Virus record (IMG/VR): IMGVR_UViG_3300010885_034740
Span: 1-28,515 of that record
DNA from: a virus
Direction: 5' to 3' (one strand)
DNA length: 28,515 nt
The notes below the pieces were generated by a model. The model was not told where the DNA came from and searched no databases. It worked only from the letters and a program-made list of their open reading frames with translations. Shown here in pieces: positions 4,454-11,146 of the stretch (position 1 is the stretch's first letter; each line of letters begins with the position of its first letter). Position numbers and translations under genes: made by a program.

Positions 4454-4952
4454 AGAGAGAACTACAAAGACTGGCCCCCTAGATAACTTGGCCGACGAAC
4501 CCGTTCTGATGTGTGACGGTAGTCAAATCGCTGTTGCTCTCACAGCGGCCTATACGCACTACCCTTGACCGGATGCTTAAAGAATAGTCTTATTAGTTAT
4601 AAATCAACCCTTGTGGTGAATCATAATAGATGGCACGAATAGACGACGATTTGCGTATTTGTAACAGTTGATTAAAGTGAGTGGGACAACACGCCTTTGA
4701 TGGTAACCCACACGAACTTGGACCGGATGTCTCTGTATCCCCAAGTTCTGCGTAGTTCGCAACCAAACAGGTGATCGCAAAACCTACCTGGCCCGTTGGG
4801 CGTTGTTATAGAGATCTTTCCGACGGAGACCCGTTGACAGAATCACGGCTCGGATAGCGTGATTCTGACCTCTCTCGACCCAATGTCTCAAAAGCAAAAC
4901 AGAAAGGCAACATTGAGTGGCGAAGACACTCAATAGATCTCGCAAGAGATCT
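4454..4952 (+). ncRNA. Candidate large structured noncoding RNA, about 420-500 nt
   Basis: About 500 bases lack any credible coding frame yet are dense in helices. GAGAGA 4455-4460 pairs with 4871-4876 and would close the domain. Inside are 4518-4523/4558-4563 enclosing 4529-4534/4542-4547; 4602-4608/4667-4673; 4681-4685/4707-4711; 4714-4721/4741-4748 with inner 4725-4728/4737-4740; 4768-4772/4786-4790; 4791-4794/4798-4801; 4821-4826/4831-4836; and a 10-bp stem 4838-4847/4858-4867. Size, late promoter and phage setting recall the GOLLD and ROOL large RNAs, but I cannot match either by sequence. The pairings were found by eye; none has covariation support. Confidence 0.55.
4912..4952 (+). other. 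Two adjacent perfect hairpins ahead of the DUF3820-like gene
   Basis: An 8-bp stem (4912-4919 with 4927-4934, loop GCGAAGA) abuts a 7-bp stem (4935-4941 with 4946-4952) capped by a GCAA tetraloop, a GNRA loop typical of structured RNA. They may stack coaxially. No T tract follows, so they are either the 3' end of the large RNA or the leader of the gene at 4975. CAATGT at 4881-4886 can instead pair with ACATTG 4910-4915, which would break the first hairpin. Confidence 0.6.
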
Positions 4953-4974
4953 CGATACTGTGTATTATATAACT

Positions 4975-5157
4975 ATGAAACCCAACTATCAGGAATACGC
5001 AACAACTCGAATGACTTTTGGTCGATATCGAGGTTGGTTTGTCAAAGATGTGCCAGAGGATTATCTCAAATGGGCAGTTGTAAACATACAAGATCAGGCA
5101 CGAGCCACTATGTTTGCTATCGAATTACAAAGAAGAAATCCCAAATTACGCCGATAA
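4975..5157 (+). CDS. DUF3820-like small protein, 60 aa
   Basis: ATG at 4975 begins MKPNYQEYATTRMTFGRYRG. The stretch at residues 13-33 (MTFGRYRG, then DVPEDYLKWAV) matches the short DUF3820 signature: [MT]FGKYKG, then [DE]VP..YL.W. This motif is found in small phage proteins and at the C-terminus of exonuclease X-like proteins, and its function is not established. The remainder is a basic helix ending in RRNPKLRR. There is no clear ribosome binding site; the start lies 22 bases after the paired hairpins at 4912-4952, so expression may depend on that RNA leader. It opens the rightward accessory block. Confidence 0.7.
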   Translation: MKPNYQEYATTRMTFGRYRGWFVKDVPEDYLKWAVVNIQDQARATMFAIELQRRNPKLRR

Positions 5158-5180
5158 TCAGGTGATTTGCGATTGACGAC

Positions 5181-5187
5181 ATAAATA
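5181..5187 (+). promoter_or_regulatory. Predicted T4-like late promoter (ATAAATA)
   Basis: Predicted +1 is 5193, 19 bases before the ATG at 5212. AAGGAACGCAAG lies between, so this transcript has a normal leader. The downstream CTTGTA matches the promoter at 4297-4303. Confidence 0.55.
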
Positions 5188-5211
5188 CTTGTATACGAAA
5201 AGGAACGCAAG

Positions 5212-5565
5212 ATGGATTATGTATTAGTAGATCAAGATCAAAGACCAGGTCGTAATGGTGTTACCATGTGGCGTCTCACATTTTACTGTGTGGATGATCG
5301 AACCTTGTGGGAAATGACAGTGGACCCCACATATGACAACTTCAAGAGATCAGGATGGGATCATGTGGTTCGTGATCCCAATAGCTATGGGGTCTATAGC
5401 GATCTCAAACGCACTCAAAGAAAGACACGAGAAGGCACACCCATAGTCAGTGCTGATAGCCCAGCTCGAATCACCTACAGATGTCAGGATCGTCAAGAAG
5501 CATTGAGATTGGTTGAAGCCAATGAGCATCCACCTTCAAGATGGCAGGAGCTGTTTAATGGGTAA
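5212..5565 (+). CDS. Hypothetical phage protein, 117 aa
   Basis: ATG at 5212 follows AAGGAACGCAAG. The protein looks globular, with alternating strands and aromatic residues (MWRLTFYCVDDRTLWEMTVD; YDNFKRSGWDHVVRDPNSYG) and a basic middle (LKRTQRKTREG). No membrane segment or recognised catalytic motif is visible. It has its own late-type promoter, and its stop overlaps the next gene by eight bases, so the three genes 5212-6635 form a rightward operon. Family unknown to me. Confidence 0.75.
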   Translation: MDYVLVDQDQRPGRNGVTMWRLTFYCVDDRTLWEMTVDPTYDNFKRSGWDHVVRDPNSYGVYSDLKRTQRKTREGTPIVSADSPARITYRCQDRQEALRLVEANEHPPSRWQELFNG

Positions 5566-5977
5566 AGGCCGAAAAGGACCTAGACCACACACAATGGGAC
5601 CAAGACCCAATTCGTGGATAAGCGGACCAGATCAGGTTCGTCATGAACAACATTGTGCTTGGCGTCAACAAAAGAACCAAGCACAGTGGCGTGGTGAGAC
5701 TTGGGATTTGGCATTTGAAGACTGGGTTGAGCTATGGGGTGACCTATGGCCCTTGCGTGGTCGCCTGGTTGATGACTACTGCATGACACGCCAGGACTGG
5801 GAACTGCCTTGGACTAGATCAAATGCTCACGTGATCACTAGAAGTGAACATGCTCAAATGCACGGGCGGCGAATGGCCGATGGCTGGGTCAGTCCGGCAC
5901 GCAGTCGATGGCGAAAGCTAAAAGGTATTGAGCGAAAAACATCAGGACGAAAAAGGAAACTGCCATGCAACGAATAA
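5558..5977 (+). CDS. Hypothetical basic protein, faintly HNH-like, 139 aa
   Basis: ATG at 5558 is chosen because GGAG lies seven bases upstream and it gives the short overlap normal for this operon; a longer in-frame start would overlap the previous gene more. The N-terminus (MGKGRKGPRPHTMGPRPN) is basic. Trp-rich helices follow (WDLAFEDWVELWGDLW). A later segment has C-M-T-R-Q-D-W, then PWTRSNAHVITRSEHAQMH, which recalls the Asn/His spacing of HNH-type proteins, but a full HNH triad is not evident. Nuclease activity is not claimed. Confidence 0.7.
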   Translation: MGKGRKGPRPHTMGPRPNSWISGPDQVRHEQHCAWRQQKNQAQWRGETWDLAFEDWVELWGDLWPLRGRLVDDYCMTRQDWELPWTRSNAHVITRSEHAQMHGRRMADGWVSPARSRWRKLKGIERKTSGRKRKLPCNE

Positions 5978-6441
5978 AATCACCTGCTCTAGAGCAATAC
6001 GCACACACCGCAGATGATCCTTGGCGTTGGCGTCCGGCAGCTGGCACAGACACCCAGGCCATCGAACAGTTGGCACATGACTATTTCCGACGCGAACCAC
6101 AACAGGTTTATCGTTGGGATAGCCTGGAATTCAGCAGGAATGTGTTGTTGGCCACTGTGAATCAGTTCTACAATCCCAGACGCGAACTAATCTCAGTTGC
6201 CACACATGTAGACACTGGCCAGTTATTGGCCTACACCTGGGCTGTGAGAAACGAACGAGCTCCCTGGAGCACACAAGAAATGGTAGCTGTGCGAATGGCA
6301 CATGTGAGCCTGGCTGTGCCCGTGCGTGCTCGAATACACTTGGTGGCACAGATGATCAGGATGTGGGAAACCTGGCCACTGCTTGTGAAATTGATATCAT
6401 ATGTTCGAGCACTATCCGCCAGGATGCAGGTGTGTTCATGA
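5965..6441 (+). CDS. GNAT-like acetyltransferase, N-terminal part of a broken frame
   Basis: ATG at 5965 follows AAGGAAACTGCC and overlaps the upstream gene by 13 bases. Residues 20-135 fit the first part of a GNAT fold: an opening helix (TQAIEQLAHDYF), a strand pair with GQLLAYTWAVR, and the strand VAVRMAHVSL followed by VRARIHLVAQMIRMWETW, the helix after the acetyl-CoA loop. After about residue 137 the frame turns into an unlike sequence (PLLVKLISYVRALSARM) and stops. Moving back one base near 6373-6376 rejoins a credible continuation (ATACEIDIICSSTIR). This is a frameshift mutation, assembly error or recoding. Substrate unknown. Confidence 0.65.
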   Translation: MQRIKSPALEQYAHTADDPWRWRPAAGTDTQAIEQLAHDYFRREPQQVYRWDSLEFSRNVLLATVNQFYNPRRELISVATHVDTGQLLAYTWAVRNERAPWSTQEMVAVRMAHVSLAVPVRARIHLVAQMIRMWETWPLLVKLISYVRALSARMQVCS

Positions 6442-6635
6442 GACTGCATGAGCGGGCAGGTTATTACTGTTTGGGTAGTGTGGCCTATTTGCGGCGTAGC
6501 ACTGCGAATTTTGCTGTAGATCTGGTCGCTGATCCCAATCGGGTAGTAGCACACAGCAGTTATAATCCAGCCGACTATGCAGGTGTGGGTCGAGAACATA
6601 GCGTTAGTAGTCAACAATTTAGACCAGCAGATTAA
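6363..6635 (+). CDS. GNAT-like acetyltransferase, C-terminal part of a broken frame
   Basis: This is the second half of the protein begun at 5965, in the -1 frame. Its first credible codons follow WETW of the other part. It carries DIICSSTIRQDAGVFMRLHE, then RAGYYCLGSVAYLRR, which matches the final strand-helix-strand of GNAT proteins, where 'F..HEK.GF...G.....' is usual. The C-terminal tail (DPNRVVAHSSYNPADYAG) looks extended. There is no ribosome binding site at the GTG, so it is unlikely to be made alone unless by frameshifting. Ninety-six bases with no clear feature separate it from the converging Dps-like gene. Confidence 0.55.
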   Translation: MGNLATACEIDIICSSTIRQDAGVFMRLHERAGYYCLGSVAYLRRSTANFAVDLVADPNRVVAHSSYNPADYAGVGREHSVSSQQFRPAD

Positions 6636-6731
6636 ATCACGGGCCAACGCACTAGTGACCTGGACTGGAGCATTTCGGTCCGTTCCGCCCAGACATCAAG
6701 GCATTGGTAAGTCTACAGGCGCTTGTGCAAC

Positions 6732-7196
6732 TTAATCATCGTAGTCTTCGTCGGGTTCGGCATCACCTATGGTGCTGGTGATCATCCAGATTTGCTTGGT
6801 CAAGACAGTTTCTTGATCTTGTGCAAAGTTAGCTATTTGATCTTGCCCAGCATCAGTGGCTTCGGTCTCTAACTCACGGTAAAGTGCCACAAGTGTTTGT
6901 AAATCTTCACAAACTAGCCTTAAAAGTGCATCGCTGTCACCCATGACCATGTCGTCACCAATAGCAGTAAGATCAAGCACATCACCGAGGCTTTCGGGCA
7001 TGAACGTTTCTACACTGCGTAGGAATTCGGCCAGGGTGTCTATTTGATCTTGTAGGTTCTCATAGACCTTTTGTAGCAACTTGTGATCCGAATAAAAGTT
7101 ACGCCCTGTAATGTTCACGTGTGCCACGTGGGCACGATAGTAGGCCACAAAATTGGTAGCAAATACTTCGGCAAGTTTCTTGATCAAATCGTTCAT
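6732..7196 (-). CDS. Dps/ferritin-like ferroxidase, 154 aa
   Basis: Dps proteins form 12-mers that oxidise and store iron and protect DNA. Residues 23-60 carry the motif AHVAHVNITGRNFYSDHKLL and then QIDTLAEFLR. The ligands H26, H38, D53 and E57 reproduce the classical spacing of E. coli Dps (H51, H63, D78, E82: +12, +15, +4). The usual Trp after the first His is Val27, and the position of E. coli Asp67 is Gln42. Near the end, TKQIWMITSTIG matches the last Dps helix. The N-terminus lacks a Lys-rich DNA-binding tail and the C-terminus is acidic (AEPDEDYDD). The ATG overlaps the upstream TGA. It is the last gene of the virion cluster. Confidence 0.8.
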   Translation of the reverse strand: MNDLIKKLAEVFATNFVAYYRAHVAHVNITGRNFYSDHKLLQKVYENLQDQIDTLAEFLRSVETFMPESLGDVLDLTAIGDDMVMGDSDALLRLVCEDLQTLVALYRELETEATDAGQDQIANFAQDQETVLTKQIWMITSTIGDAEPDEDYDD

Positions 7197-7864
7197 TGTA
7201 TTAGTCCGGCCTTTCTGGCTGCTTCTATTCTGGCACGCTGACGAATCAGCTCATCTTGTTCACCCATGTTCAAACTGGGACTGTGTGTGAGTGCGCCCAC
7301 TGCACCAGCGGCCTTGACCAAGGGTGCTGCACGACTTATAGCAGGTGCATATTGTTGCGCCATCTGTGCAAATCGATCCATCATGCCAGGTGTCTGTGGT
7401 GCGGGAACTGCTTGTGGTGCTATGCCAGGTGCAGGCGGTGTTGCTGGCCTTGGCATTTCATTCATTGGAGGTGCCACGCCAGGTCTTGCCAATTCACTCA
7501 TCATCTGTGCTTGTGGACTAATGTTAACGCGAGTAGCTGGATTTGCTGGCATTGCGGGTGTCTGTGCAGGCATAGCAGTAGGAGCAGGTGCGGCAGCAGC
7601 GGCAGGTGCGGCAGGTCGGCCTTGATTGTATTGATTGATTAGATTTTTTGCGCCACGATAAGCACCGTAGCCTAGTCCAGCAGTGGCCGCAGCACCAGCA
7701 CCCATGGCTGTGCCCAGTTGTGTGGTAGCTATTTGTTCCTCGCGCCGTTTGGCATCCTGGTCTGGTGCTTCCAGCACAGGAGGTCCAGCGTTGGGATTTA
7801 GATAGGCTTGAATTTCTTCATCTGAATAACCATTTTCTTTTGCCGCTTGTATATCAAATGCCAT
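7193..7864 (-). CDS. Ala/Pro-rich putative internal virion protein, 223 aa
   Basis: ATG at 7864 follows AAGGAAAGCAT. The N-terminus has the short motif GYSDEEIQAYL (residues 12-22), seen at the start of many phage internal-virion and tail proteins. A Gly/Ala-rich segment (TAMGAGAAATAGLGYGAY) could insert in membrane. A long Ala/Pro/Met-rich linker (residues 80-175) leads to helices near the C-terminus (ELIRQRARIEAARKAG). The composition resembles podovirus ejection proteins, which leave the capsid with the genome, but there is no diagnostic domain. It is coupled to the Dps-like gene by an ATGA overlap. Confidence 0.65.
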   Translation of the reverse strand: MAFDIQAAKENGYSDEEIQAYLNPNAGPPVLEAPDQDAKRREEQIATTQLGTAMGAGAAATAGLGYGAYRGAKNLINQYNQGRPAAPAAAAAPAPTAMPAQTPAMPANPATRVNISPQAQMMSELARPGVAPPMNEMPRPATPPAPGIAPQAVPAPQTPGMMDRFAQMAQQYAPAISRAAPLVKAAGAVGALTHSPSLNMGEQDELIRQRARIEAARKAGLIQ

Positions 7865-7873
7865 ATGCTTTCC

Positions 7874-10375
7874 TTATCTGTTAAAGCTGTCAAGTGGTTT
7901 GGTCTTTTTCCAGCGACCTTCACCGGAATCATATTCTGGCACTGGGAATCGTTTGTAGCCTTCAATCACAGCTGCAGTATTGCCACCCGATTCCACAATG
8001 TATTTTCCGCGTTTTTCCGCAATGTCCTGATACATCTTTATGTATTTGGTTTGTTCCTTGCGCCAGGCCTTTTCCAACTGTGTAGTATTGGTATAGGTTT
8101 GATCTGCGGCCCAGTCACCTTTAAAAGACGCCAAGTCGCCACTGAATTGGCTTTGTGCCATGGCATTATAACCGCCCAGGGCTGGAATCCTTGTAGGATC
8201 CACATTGCTGGCTTTGTTGGCTGCTTGTTCAGCATCACTGACATTGCCACCACCTGCTGTGGCTTTTAAGGTGCGTCGATTGATTTCAGCATTGGTAATG
8301 GCATACTGTTCAAGCGCACTGCGAGTCACAGGATCAAGTCCTAGCTGTGCAATTCTAGCACTGATTTCATCTTTGTCTTTGCCTACCATGCCTGCAAAGA
8401 TATCTCTAATGATAGTGCCTTTTTGTGCATCCGGACTGCCACCAGCAGCATTGTATAGGCCAAATATTCGATCCACATTCACGCCTGGACTGTTAAACAG
8501 GCCAAATTGTCTTCTGCGCATCTGTGCAATTTCATTTCCTGTTATGGAATCTGGAGTGACTTTTTCATCCAAGTAGTCGTTGTATTTTTGACTGCGTTTG
8601 CCAGCAACTTCGATGTCAGACTCACTGCGTTTTTGTTGCAAATTGCTTTCTCTTGTGGCTGTGTTTAGTGGTGTGTTAAATTGTCTATTGGCACGCTGTT
8701 CGGGTGTTTCACCTGCAGGTCCTGCTGTTTTTATAAATCCACCCAGATCAGTTTCTGCATCCAGACTAACTGGTTGGCGCACTCCATTGGGTCCAGTTAC
8801 AGGTGCTGGTGCTGGCGCTGGCACCTCTTTGGCACCAGGCATACCTTCTTTGATGCCGTATTTGGTTCTGAATTCATCACGAGTCATTGGATTACCAGGA
8901 CTACCAAAGAATCCATATTTGCGTTCAAATTCGTCTTCGGCCTTGAGTGCATTGGTTCCAAATTCTTTACGTAGGGCACTGATAGTATCTATCTGAGCAG
9001 CCAGTTCTTTGACACCTAAGTTGCTGCCAGTGTTAAGTGCATATGGTTCGCCTTGTGGTATCACGCGATTACCAGACTTGTCATAGTAGATTGGACCATT
9101 CACAGTGTTGACTTTTTGTAGCGTTTGTTTGGTCACTGGATCAAAATAATCACTGGCACCCACATTGGCACCTTTGAGATTCATGGTGTTGGCAGCAAAC
9201 TTGGCCAATTGATCTCGACTGAGTTCTTTACCATCACTGTCAAATCCTTTGCGGGCTAGACCATTACTATCAAATTGCAATATGGCTCTTTCACCGTTTA
9301 CACCCAGTGCCGATTGCCAATTGCCTCCGGCAATTTTGGCCTGTTCTTGTTCGGCCAATTTGGTCAAACCCAATCTGTTGAACACATAGGCTTTCAAATA
9401 ACTGCCTTCTTCGCCAGTATCTTTTAACATCCTGGCAAAATCTGTTGTGTTTCCTGTAGTCAGTGCTTTTTCTACTTTTTTAGCTACCTGGCTACTCATC
9501 TGTTGACTTTTCAACTGTTCAAGATGTTGCACCTGTGCGGCTTTGCGTATGTATTCAGGCGCAGAATCATCATAACTCAATGCGGCCATGTCACGTGGAT
9601 TAGCCTGACTTGCAAAGAATCGATCACTGTATTGTTTTTCAATTTGTCCTTCAGGACTGATCAATTCAGCACCAGGCCCCATTTGTTGAGCCTGATTGTA
9701 ATTGCCGGATGGAGCAGCTAAAAATTCTGGTGTAGGTGTAGTTGGTGCTGGTGGCGCAGGTTGTGCCATTGGCATTTGATTTGGGTTGACTGGAGCAACT
9801 GGTCGATTTTGCGGAGCCAACACCGCACCATTTGGTGCTGTGGCAGGAGCTTGTCCCGGACCATTTGCTGTCATAACTGGGGCACCAGCTGGTATATCAC
9901 TATACATTCCCGGCACTGTGGTTGGCGGAGCTGGTGGTGCTGTGGGTATTGGTTGTGGCCGAACTGGGGCCGCCACAGGCTGTGCTACAGGTTGTGCCAC
10001 TGGTTGTGCCACAGGCTGTGCCTGCGGTCTTGGCTGTTGCATTGCTGGTGGTTGTGGAGCCACCGGAGCTACTGGTGCAGCCGCAGCGGCCTGATTAAAA
10101 TCAAATGTGGGTGCTGGTGCAGGCGGTCGAGGTTGGACCACTGTGGGAGTAAGTGGATTGGCAGCAGTGAGATCTGCTTCGCTTCCTTCAATTTTTACTT
10201 TAACTTCGCCTGTTTCAGGATCCGTAGTTCTGGTTTCTTTGACCGGAGTTGGTTCTGCTTCACCTGCTTCGCGAGCCAATCTTCGGCGTCGTTCTTCTTC
10301 GGTCTCCAAGGGATTGAATCCTCCACCTTGCGGCATTGCTGATTGGTATTGCGTGTATAAATCTGCGTAAGCCAT
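7874..10375 (-). CDS. Large putative internal virion protein, 833 aa
   Basis: ATG at 10375 follows AAGGACCCAT. Residues 25-40 are a charged helix (EEERRRRLAREAGEAEP). A segment TTDPETGEVKVKIEGSEADL follows, then a disordered Pro/Ala/Gln stretch to about residue 215, including a PVAQPVAQ repeat. The rest is mostly helical and polar with no membrane segment: a long helix near 255-300, a Gly-rich middle, and helices near the end (EKAWRKEQTKYIKMYQDIA). No lytic transglycosylase motif was seen. Size, composition and place among similar proteins suggest an ejected internal protein. Confidence 0.65.
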   Translation of the reverse strand: MAYADLYTQYQSAMPQGGGFNPLETEEERRRRLAREAGEAEPTPVKETRTTDPETGEVKVKIEGSEADLTAANPLTPTVVQPRPPAPAPTFDFNQAAAAAPVAPVAPQPPAMQQPRPQAQPVAQPVAQPVAQPVAAPVRPQPIPTAPPAPPTTVPGMYSDIPAGAPVMTANGPGQAPATAPNGAVLAPQNRPVAPVNPNQMPMAQPAPPAPTTPTPEFLAAPSGNYNQAQQMGPGAELISPEGQIEKQYSDRFFASQANPRDMAALSYDDSAPEYIRKAAQVQHLEQLKSQQMSSQVAKKVEKALTTGNTTDFARMLKDTGEEGSYLKAYVFNRLGLTKLAEQEQAKIAGGNWQSALGVNGERAILQFDSNGLARKGFDSDGKELSRDQLAKFAANTMNLKGANVGASDYFDPVTKQTLQKVNTVNGPIYYDKSGNRVIPQGEPYALNTGSNLGVKELAAQIDTISALRKEFGTNALKAEDEFERKYGFFGSPGNPMTRDEFRTKYGIKEGMPGAKEVPAPAPAPVTGPNGVRQPVSLDAETDLGGFIKTAGPAGETPEQRANRQFNTPLNTATRESNLQQKRSESDIEVAGKRSQKYNDYLDEKVTPDSITGNEIAQMRRRQFGLFNSPGVNVDRIFGLYNAAGGSPDAQKGTIIRDIFAGMVGKDKDEISARIAQLGLDPVTRSALEQYAITNAEINRRTLKATAGGGNVSDAEQAANKASNVDPTRIPALGGYNAMAQSQFSGDLASFKGDWAADQTYTNTTQLEKAWRKEQTKYIKMYQDIAEKRGKYIVESGGNTAAVIEGYKRFPVPEYDSGEGRWKKTKPLDSFNR

Positions 10376-10383
10376 ATGGGTCC

Positions 10384-11106
10384 TTAGAAGCTGAAGCCGG
10401 CCTTGTAGCCTTGGTTTGTAACGGTCTGTCCTTGTGTGCCTGAAAAGTTAGGCGTAGAAGCAGCCTGTGGCGCTCCGTATGCAAGTGCGGCATATTTTCC
10501 AAAATAATCAAACGGAGCATTGGCCGCTGTCTGTCCAGCCTGTGCGGCTCCAAGAGCCTGTCCAATTCCACCTTGACCTAGACCAGCCAGTGTGCTTCCG
10601 GCCTGCATGCGTTGTAGCGCAATGTCTTTTTCGATCTGTGCGGCAGCTGCCTGTTGTGAGGCCTGTGTCTGTCCAGCAAGTGCTGTTTGTGCCAAAGCAC
10701 TTCTAGCCGAGCCCAATTGACCAGCGGCACCATATTGTGCGGCCTGATTGGCCAAGTTTTGTTGGTATTGCATCTGTGCTGGCACGAATGCGGCATTCAG
10801 TTGTCGTTGTTCGTAGCCAGGATCAAATACACTTTGTAATCCAGAGATACCAGTGCGTAATGCACTTTCACCTGTGCTGCCTAGTGTATTTTGTGCTTGA
10901 CCAGCTACACCGGCTACATTTTGTGCGGCATTGGTTACACCTCCGGCGCTTTGATTGTATAAATCAGTGCCACCCTTGACTATGCCAGTATAAGTTGGTG
11001 CTATTGTTTCTGTGAACAGACTGGTTCTGGCTGCGATGTCTCTGTTTTGTTCTGCGCTTAAGGTTGGTATGGAAGTGCTTGTGCTTCCGCTTTTTCCTGC
11101 ACTCAT
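10384..11106 (-). CDS. Gln/Ala-rich putative internal virion protein, 240 aa
   Basis: ATG at 11106 follows CAGGAGACACACA, and a late-type promoter lies 22 bases upstream. After a Ser/Thr-rich N-terminus, the core (residues 95-200) is a Gln/Ala coiled helix: DPGYEQRQLNAAFVPAQMQY, then GQLGSARSALAQTALAG and a further Gln/Ala helix. The C-terminus has PNFSGTQGQTVTNQGYKAG. This pattern is common in podovirus-type internal or ejection proteins found next to large internal-protein genes. No enzyme motif is visible. It starts a three-gene internal-protein block ending at the Dps-like gene. Confidence 0.65.
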   Translation of the reverse strand: MSAGKSGSTSTSIPTLSAEQNRDIAARTSLFTETIAPTYTGIVKGGTDLYNQSAGGVTNAAQNVAGVAGQAQNTLGSTGESALRTGISGLQSVFDPGYEQRQLNAAFVPAQMQYQQNLANQAAQYGAAGQLGSARSALAQTALAGQTQASQQAAAAQIEKDIALQRMQAGSTLAGLGQGGIGQALGAAQAGQTAANAPFDYFGKYAALAYGAPQAASTPNFSGTQGQTVTNQGYKAGFSF

Positions 11107-11128
11107 TGTGTGTCTCCTGATAGTAGTA

Positions 11129-11135
11129 TATTTAG
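11129..11135 (-). promoter_or_regulatory. Predicted T4-like late promoter (CTAAATA)
   Basis: It lies between the giant gene and the 240-residue gene. Predicted +1 is about 11123, leaving a short leader that contains CAGGAG. Confidence 0.5.
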
Positions 11136-11146
11136 TTTGGCCTGCA

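Noticed and set aside
6365-6371. GGGAAAC slippery heptamer near the acetyltransferase frame break
   Set aside because: It is in the wrong register: the zero frame reads TGG GAA ACC, whereas slippage needs GGA AAC in the zero frame.
6636-6731. Possible terminator between converging genes
   Set aside because: GGAC/GTCC can pair around 6662-6682, but no T tract follows on either strand.
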